From positions 1-52,616 of the forward strand of contig PWMF01000143.1 of assembly GCA_003559215.1 (NCBI GenBank): a stretch of 52,616 nt of DNA. The letters are read 5' to 3'. Positions 48,057-52,616 of this stretch are shown here, in pieces. The DNA comes from Natrialbaceae archaeon. Lineage in GTDB: Archaea; Halobacteriota; Halobacteria; Halobacteriales; Natrialbaceae. How positions within the stretch are numbered: the stretch's first letter is position 1; each line of letters begins with the position of its first letter. Position numbers and translations under genes: made by a program. A model generated the notes under the pieces. It worked only from the letters and a program-made list of their open reading frames with translations. It was not told the DNA's origin and ran no database searches.

Positions 48057-48435
48057 GGGTCGAACTAATCGATTATCCGGAATTACTACTACTCAGATAA
48101 CTCACTAGTTACTAGCAATATAATTCAGGCTCGACGGTTGGCTCTGTTGAAATCCTTCAGAGATGACATCGAGAAGAGCTACTCTTTCCACCGGGTTTCG
48201 CGGATCCGACTGAAAACTAGCTCCTGAGCAAATCGCAAGACGTGAAGAGGGTTTCAACAGAGCCGGCTCGACGGTTGTGAATTTCGAATACGTGCCTAAT
48301 ACGGAATCTAAGACGCTGAAATGTATCGATTAAAGCAGTACCTTTTAGTTATATATTAGCCAGATGGGAAAGAGAATCGGTCGGGGAGACCGACAACGAC
48401 ACCGTTCGGGGAATCGATCCACGCCGAAACCGACG
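48057..48435. other. Intergenic stretch with a MITE
   Basis: This 379-base region contains the DsbA-like gene's promoter (about 48073-48080), the MITE (48140-48264) with its 12-bp duplication, and an AT-rich block (48330-48360) where the amidohydrolase transcript may end. No gene is seen. Confidence 0.55.
48128..48276. mobile_element. MITE-like element with terminal inverted repeats and 12-bp target duplication
   Basis: The element proper is 48140-48264 (125 bp). It begins GGCTCTGTTGAAATCC, and the reverse complement of its end reads GGCTCTGTTGAAACCC, 15 of 16 bases equal. The same 12 bases GGCTCGACGGTT flank it at 48128-48139 and 48265-48276, a target-site duplication of 12 bp. It encodes no protein, so a transposase must act in trans. 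The GGCTCTGTTGAAA end resembles known IS termini, but I cannot assign a family from the sequence alone; a 12-bp duplication is compatible with IS4-like elements. Confidence 0.7.
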
Positions 48436-49458
48436 CTACGGCTCGAGGACGACCTCGCGGACGTCGTCGACGCCGGCCCGTCGAACGACGGCGCGGACCG
48501 GATCGCGGGCGCCCGTGAGGTTGTCCGAATCTCCGTTGAGGACGAGCAACCGCCCCGGCGCCCCCGGCTCGAGCGAGCCACCCTCGAGATCGGCAAGGTC
48601 GGCGCCGTTGACCGTTGCCATCCGCAGAATCGTCTCAGCCGGGAGCTCTGAACACTTCGCGAGGAACTCCATCTCCCGGAACATCGACGGCGAGTTGAGC
48701 ATCACGTTGTCGGTGCCGAGCGCGAGCATCGTTCGCTCGGCCAGTTCGGCCGCGGGCGGGAGGCCGACGCCGGTGACGAGGTTCGACCGCGGGCAGAGCA
48801 CGACCGGAATCTCGGCGTCGGCGATGCGCTCCAAGTGATCCGGTTCGGGATGGACGACGTGGACGAGGAAGTCGGGCTCGAGCGCGAGCGCGCCGTCGAG
48901 GTCGCTCGGGTCTCCCTCGCCTGCGTGGATGCCGAACGGCTTTCCCGCCTCGCGGGTCGCGGCCCGTTCGTCCTCGAAGTCGCCGTCGTTGGCGCCGCTG
49001 GCGCCGAACCCGTTGCCCGCCTCCATCGCCGCGACGGAGCCGCGGGCGAACGACAGGGCCTCGAGCTCAAGGCCCTCCGCTGCGTCCTCGAGCATTCGGA
49101 CGCCCTCCACGTCGCCCTCTCGGAAGTCGAGACAGGCGGCAGTCCCCCCGCGTTGCATGTACCGCAGCGATCGCTCCATCGCACTGACGAGCTCCTCCCG
49201 GGAGGCCTGCCGCAGGAGCCGGTGTTTCAGCCCGTCCGGCGGGGCGACGAGCTCCTCGAGTGAGAGCCCGCCGCCGGCTTCCTTCGCGATCGAGTCGCCG
49301 ACGTGAGTGTGTGCGTTGACGAACGGCGGGAGGATAACGTCCGCACTGTCGACCGGCTCCTCCTCGATGGCTTCGATGCGTCCCTCGTCGTCGATAACGA
49401 TACGTCCCTCGACGGGCTCGAGCTCCCGCCCGCGAAGGATCGTCCCGGTTCGCTCCAT
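48436..49458 (-). CDS. Amidohydrolase family protein
   Basis: The 340-residue protein has a metal-dependent amidohydrolase layout: a composite N-terminal part (MERTGTILRGRELEPVEG) and HTH at residues 50-52 in NAHTHVGDS. It also has EGDVEGVRMLEDA, GIHAGEGDPSDLDGAL, HVVHPEPDHLERI, and the late metal Asp in LGTDNVMLNSPSMFREM. The pattern is close to deaminase/SsnA-like amidohydrolases of unknown substrate. The start at 49458 gives a family-like N-terminus; the ten upstream residues are not conserved. It ends 51 bases before the start region of the HD gene's 3' end on the same strand. Confidence 0.82.
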   Translation of the reverse strand: MERTGTILRGRELEPVEGRIVIDDEGRIEAIEEEPVDSADVILPPFVNAHTHVGDSIAKEAGGGLSLEELVAPPDGLKHRLLRQASREELVSAMERSLRYMQRGGTAACLDFREGDVEGVRMLEDAAEGLELEALSFARGSVAAMEAGNGFGASGANDGDFEDERAATREAGKPFGIHAGEGDPSDLDGALALEPDFLVHVVHPEPDHLERIADAEIPVVLCPRSNLVTGVGLPPAAELAERTMLALGTDNVMLNSPSMFREMEFLAKCSELPAETILRMATVNGADLADLEGGSLEPGAPGRLLVLNGDSDNLTGARDPVRAVVRRAGVDDVREVVLEP

Positions 49459-49509
49459 ACCGACGAGTCGGCGGGCCCCACCCTTCAACCGTTCGCGTTC
49501 GTTCGGCGA

Positions 49510-50742
49510 TCAGTCGACGAACTCGTCCAGCGTCGTCTCGAGCCCGTCCCGTACCTCGGTGACCAGCGTTCCGTCGATGTCGAGCCCGAGCACCTCGACG
49601 GCCGCCCGCCCGACCCGCTCGCGAAGCTCGGTCGGCGAGTAGACGCCGAGTCGCCACTGGGAGTACTGGGCGGCTCGCAGCGCCTCGACCAGCGGCGACT
49701 GCTGGCCGAGCTGCCGAACGTCGCCGTTGACCAGCACGCGACTCGTCGACTCGGTCATCGACGGGCGTCCCGGCACGTCGAGGATGACGTGGGCCGGGTC
49801 GACGTCCACCCTGTTGGCGATCTCGCGCTCGAACTCCCGGATCGCCTCGTGGTCGGACTCGATGATACCACCCGGCACGTCGTCGATCTCGGCCCAGACG
49901 GCCCGTTTGAACAGGTCCCGGTGATCAAGTCGCCGCGAGAACGCGCTCGTCGCCTCGCAGTTCCGCAGCGCAACCGTCAGATCGTAGTCGTCCATCCGCT
50001 GGAGCGTTTCGGCGTCGACACCGGCCTCTGGCGCCTCGAGCAGGCGTTCGGCGGCCCGTCTGAGCATCGCCTTGCTGATCCGGGCAACGCTGTGGCTGTA
50101 CACGGTCGGATTCATCAGCGCCCGTGCGACCAGCAGGCTCTCGGCGGTCTGGACGTTCCCCTCGTCGAGGACGAGTTCGCCGTCGGTGAAGGTCAGCTCC
50201 CGAACCAGCCGTCCGTGGTCGATCGTTCCGTAGGGAACGCCCGTGTGGTGGGCGTCGCGCACGAGATAATCCATCCGATCGACGTCCAGTTCGCCCGACA
50301 CAAGCTGTCCGAACCGCCCCTCGCCCGCGACGAGCCCGGCAACGGCCCCGGGATCGAGGTCGTGTTCCCGGAGCACGTCGCCGACCTGCCCGTCGGCGAG
50401 CAACTCGCCGACGTCGTCGTGGTAGCGCCCCGTCCGGCGGTGGGTGAGCGACTCGAGGTTGTGGCTGAACGGCCCGTGGCCGACGTCGTGGAGCATCGCC
50501 GCGGCGTGGACGCGCTCGGCCTGTTTCCCCTCGACACCGAGCCCCTCGAGAGCCTCGCAGGCGAGGTGGTAGACCCCCAGACTGTGCTCGAACCGCGTAT
50601 GGTTAGCGGACGGATACACGAACGAGACGGTTCCCAGCTGGGCGATCCGACGGAGGCGCTGGACTTCCGGGGTATCGAGCAGCGCTCGAGCCACGCCGTC
50701 GACCCGAATGTGGTCGTGGACGCTGTCCTTTATGGTCTTCAT
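49510..50742 (-). CDS. HD-domain phosphohydrolase (dGTPase/SAMHD1-like)
   Basis: The 410-residue protein has the HD signature: RFEHSLGVYHLA (first His), AAAMLHDVGHGPFSHNLESL (HD pair), and a later Asp in DVDRMDYLVRDAHHTG. This subgroup includes dNTP triphosphohydrolases, some of which reduce dNTP pools in defence or control replication. A CTTTTGTA box lies 24-31 bases upstream of the ATG giving MKTIKDSVHD, so it is probably leaderless. It is divergent from the 83-residue gene with 119 bases between. Which nucleotide it hydrolyses is unknown. Confidence 0.88.
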   Translation of the reverse strand: MKTIKDSVHDHIRVDGVARALLDTPEVQRLRRIAQLGTVSFVYPSANHTRFEHSLGVYHLACEALEGLGVEGKQAERVHAAAMLHDVGHGPFSHNLESLTHRRTGRYHDDVGELLADGQVGDVLREHDLDPGAVAGLVAGEGRFGQLVSGELDVDRMDYLVRDAHHTGVPYGTIDHGRLVRELTFTDGELVLDEGNVQTAESLLVARALMNPTVYSHSVARISKAMLRRAAERLLEAPEAGVDAETLQRMDDYDLTVALRNCEATSAFSRRLDHRDLFKRAVWAEIDDVPGGIIESDHEAIREFEREIANRVDVDPAHVILDVPGRPSMTESTSRVLVNGDVRQLGQQSPLVEALRAAQYSQWRLGVYSPTELRERVGRAAVEVLGLDIDGTLVTEVRDGLETTLDEFVD

Positions 50743-50861
50743 TACCGGGTTTTTCGCCGGGTTCGTACAAAAGTCGTCGGACCACGATACCGCCGACCCG
50801 TCGCCCCGCTGAATACGACGACAGCAACACTTTACGCGTAGCCGCCGTTCGATTCGAGTAC

Positions 50862-51113
50862 ATGACGGAACTGACGATCCCACCGGACGCGGACGGGGAG
50901 CGCGCCGCACAGCTAGTGCAGGAACACGTCGAGGTCGGCGACGTCGTCGAGGTCCAGAGCAAAGAGTGGGCTGACGACAGTCAGGACTTCGATGTCGAAG
51001 GGACAGTAACGGGCGTCGAGCCCGGCTACCTCGAACTCGACGACCAGCCCGTCGACGAGGGGAGCGTCCGCTACGACGAGATCCACACGGTCATTCGGGT
51101 CGACTCGAAGTAG
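50862..51113 (+). CDS. Small conserved hypothetical protein
   Basis: The 83-residue acidic protein starts MTELTIPPDADGERAAQLV. It has the beta-rich segment VEVGDVVEVQSKEWADDSQDF and ends in EIHTVIRVDSK, an SH3-like or OB-like small barrel by appearance. No family is recognised. A TTTACG box lies 26-31 bases before the ATG, in the region shared with the HD gene. Confidence 0.68.
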   Translation: MTELTIPPDADGERAAQLVQEHVEVGDVVEVQSKEWADDSQDFDVEGTVTGVEPGYLELDDQPVDEGSVRYDEIHTVIRVDSK

Positions 51114-51161
51114 CCGTTCGGACGAGCGGTCGGCCCCTCGAGTCCGCTCGAGCGCCGTTGC

Positions 51162-52127
51162 TCAGAGAACGCCCTCGTCGACCGGGTTCTCGGGTCGATC
51201 GCCGTTCAGCACACGACACACGTCTCGAGTCACGCTCTTGCGAAGCTCGACGATCGACTCCTCGGAGTACCACGCGACGTGGGGCGTGAGAACGACGTCG
51301 TTGCGACCGACCAGCCGCGAGTCCTCGGGCGGTTCGTTGGGTAACACGTCCAGTCCCGCGGCGGCGAGTTCGCCGTTCTCGAGGGCCGTCGCCAGCGCCT
51401 CGTCGTCGACGACTCCGCCGCGGGCCGTGTTGAGCAGGACGGCGTCGTCGGCCATCGCGGCGAACGCCTCGGCGTCGAACAGCTCCCGCGTCTCCTCGGT
51501 CAGCGGCGTGTGCACCGAGACGATATCGGAGCGCTCGAGCAGTCCCTCGAACGACACCTTCTCAACGCCGTACTCGGCGAGTTCGTCGGCGGACTGGTGG
51601 GGATCGTACGCCACGAGTTCGAGGTCGAACCCCGAGAGCCGTTCCGCGATCCGCCGTGGAAGCTTCCCGAACGCCGCGAACCCGAGCGTCTTCCCCGACA
51701 GGCGCTCGATCGGCGCGCCGACCGTCCAGTCCCACGTCCCCTCGGCGATCGCGCGGTCGTACAGCGAGGTCTTGCGCACGCAGGCGAATAGGAGCGCGAT
51801 CGTGTGCGTCGGCACCTCATCCTCGCAGTAGTCGGGGACGTTGACCACGACGACGCCCTCGTCGGCGGCGGCTTCGAGGTCAACCGCGTCCACGCCGATC
51901 CCGTACCGGCCGACGGCCGCAATGTCGAGCGACTCGAGGACCGACCGGTCGATCGGCGCGTACTGGACGAGCAACGCGTCGGCCTCGACCTCCCGGGTCG
52001 CCTCGATCACCTCGTCGGCGGTCTCCGCGTCGGCTGCGACGAGGTCGACGTCTCGCCCGTCCAGGACGTCGCGTTCGATCTCGAGGTTGGGAAAGTCGAA
52101 ATCCGTGACGAGAATCGTGTGGGTCAT
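51162..52127 (-). CDS. D-2-hydroxyacid dehydrogenase, CtBP-like
   Basis: The 321-residue NAD-dependent enzyme has the D-isomer 2-hydroxyacid dehydrogenase fold. The NAD loop GFAAFGKLPRRIAERLSGF is a glycine-rich variant. TPLTEETRELFDAEAF and LLNTARGGVVDDEAL contain the catalytic-type Arg region, and the active-site His appears in TPHVAWYSEESIVELRK, a CtBP-like sequence. It probably reduces a 2-oxo acid or a sugar-acid intermediate. It is followed on the same strand by a Gfo/Idh/MocA oxidoreductase 66 bases upstream of its start, so the two may share a sugar-related pathway. Confidence 0.87.
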   Translation of the reverse strand: MTHTILVTDFDFPNLEIERDVLDGRDVDLVAADAETADEVIEATREVEADALLVQYAPIDRSVLESLDIAAVGRYGIGVDAVDLEAAADEGVVVVNVPDYCEDEVPTHTIALLFACVRKTSLYDRAIAEGTWDWTVGAPIERLSGKTLGFAAFGKLPRRIAERLSGFDLELVAYDPHQSADELAEYGVEKVSFEGLLERSDIVSVHTPLTEETRELFDAEAFAAMADDAVLLNTARGGVVDDEALATALENGELAAAGLDVLPNEPPEDSRLVGRNDVVLTPHVAWYSEESIVELRKSVTRDVCRVLNGDRPENPVDEGVL

Positions 52128-52193
52128 CGGTCGGTCGACCCGTTCGGGCGTCCCGCGGATAGGCGTATGGTCTGCAACAAAAGCTGGGTGGTA

Positions 52194-52616
52194 CTACTCG
52201 AGATCGACCCACTCGCCGCGTTCGTCGCTGTCCTCGATCGCCGCGAAGACCCGCTGGGCGGCCAACCCGTCCTCGAAGCTGGGTTGGAACTCGCCGTTGC
52301 TATCGATTGCACTGAGGAACTCGTAGTTCTCGTGGACGAACGTGTGCTCCCAGCCGATGACGTGGCCCGGCGGCCACCAGTGGTCGACGTAGGGATCGTC
52401 CTCGTCGGTTACGAGGATCGTCTCGTAGCCGCGGTTCTCGCCCCGGCGGAGGACCTCGAGCTCGTTCAGGCGCTCGAGGGAGAACCGCAGGCTGCCCTCG
52501 CTGCCCTGGATCTCGATCGTGTGGTCGTTCTTGTGACCCGTCGCGTACCGGGTGGCCTCGAGAGTACCCATCGCGCCGTTCGCGAACTCGAGCTGGGCCG
52601 AGTAGGCGTCGTCGAC
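52194..52616 (-). CDS. Gfo/Idh/MocA family oxidoreductase, C-terminal part, cut by the window edge
   Basis: Only the last 140 codons are present. They match the C-terminal alpha/beta domain of Gfo/Idh/MocA sugar oxidoreductases: AMGTLEATRYATGHKNDHTI, EIQGSEGSLRFSLERLNEL and FVHENYEFLSAIDSNGE. These enzymes act on sugars, sugar acids or inositols with NAD(P). The N-terminal NAD-binding domain and start lie outside the window. It ends 66 bases before the CtBP-like gene's start. Confidence 0.85.
   Translation of the reverse strand, partial: VDDAYSAQLEFANGAMGTLEATRYATGHKNDHTIEIQGSEGSLRFSLERLNELEVLRRGENRGYETILVTDEDDPYVDHWWPPGHVIGWEHTFVHENYEFLSAIDSNGEFQPSFEDGLAAQRVFAAIEDSDERGEWVDLE

Noticed and set aside
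48364..48651. A plus-strand frame beginning ATG after an AT-rich block upstream
   Set aside because: Most of it is antisense to the amidohydrolase C-terminus and has no protein-like features. The AT-rich block is better explained as a termination region.

Overview
The window comes from a haloarchaeon (class Halobacteria). The DNA is GC-rich, the predicted proteins are strongly acidic, and many genes look leaderless: an AT-rich TATA-like box lies about 24-33 bases upstream of the ATG or GTG. Archaeal markers include an Sm-like protein overlapping ribosomal protein L37e, pelota, geranylgeranylglyceryl phosphate synthase and an F420-dependent luciferase-like oxidoreductase. The genus cannot be fixed from sequence alone. 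I see no rRNA, tRNA, CRISPR array or intact transposase.

Layout. 1-5080: fatty-acid or hydroxy-acid beta-oxidation block (MaoC hydratases, 3-hydroxyacyl-CoA dehydrogenase/enoyl-CoA hydratase fusion, APH-type kinase, divergent acyl-CoA dehydrogenase). 5097-10252: GNAT protein, HAD hydrolase, FMN 2-hydroxy-acid oxidase, SDR and F420 oxidoreductase. 10290-12874: arsenic-type efflux protein, LMW phosphatase/ArsC-like protein, AIR-synthase-like protein. 12838-15549: potassium channel, LarA-like protein, small membrane protein. 15655-19054: Dna2-like nuclease-helicase, divergent from an SPW membrane protein. 19352-23923: small conserved haloarchaeal proteins, a zinc metalloprotease, a cold-shock protein and two gene-poor stretches. 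24049-30080: housekeeping genes (Lsm, L37e, threonine synthase, methyltransferase, GGGP synthase, pelota). 30370-33886: assimilatory nitrite/sulfite reductase and small neighbours. 33943-40408: asparagine-synthase-like protein and a thiamine ABC transporter (substrate, permease, ATPase genes) with an antisense thiamine-binding gene between its parts. 40409-43070: an island-like stretch with one DMSP-demethylase-like gene in long non-coding flanks. 43071-52616: NFACT/RqcH-like protein, unknown protein, flavin reductase, DsbA-like lipoprotein, a small MITE, amidohydrolase, HD phosphohydrolase, CtBP-like dehydrogenase and a partial Gfo/Idh/MocA protein.

Most notable: (1) the kinase, acyl-CoA dehydrogenase, hydratase and dehydrogenase group at 1-5080 has the parts of the 4-hydroxyacyl-CoA phosphorylation route known from the Pseudomonas lva operon and mammalian ACAD10/11. 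(2) A DmdA-like gene lies in an island flanked by a 16-bp near-perfect direct repeat, with a tandem operator-like repeat upstream. (3) A GTACCACCGG element is shared by both promoter regions of the thiamine cluster. (4) Three dispersed copies of a structured intergenic repeat show compensatory stem changes. (5) A 125-bp MITE-like element has 16-bp terminal inverted repeats and a 12-bp flanking duplication. (6) A perfect 16-bp inverted repeat brackets the cold-shock gene region. Functions are inferred from recognised motifs and remembered family features. No database search or composition calculation was run.
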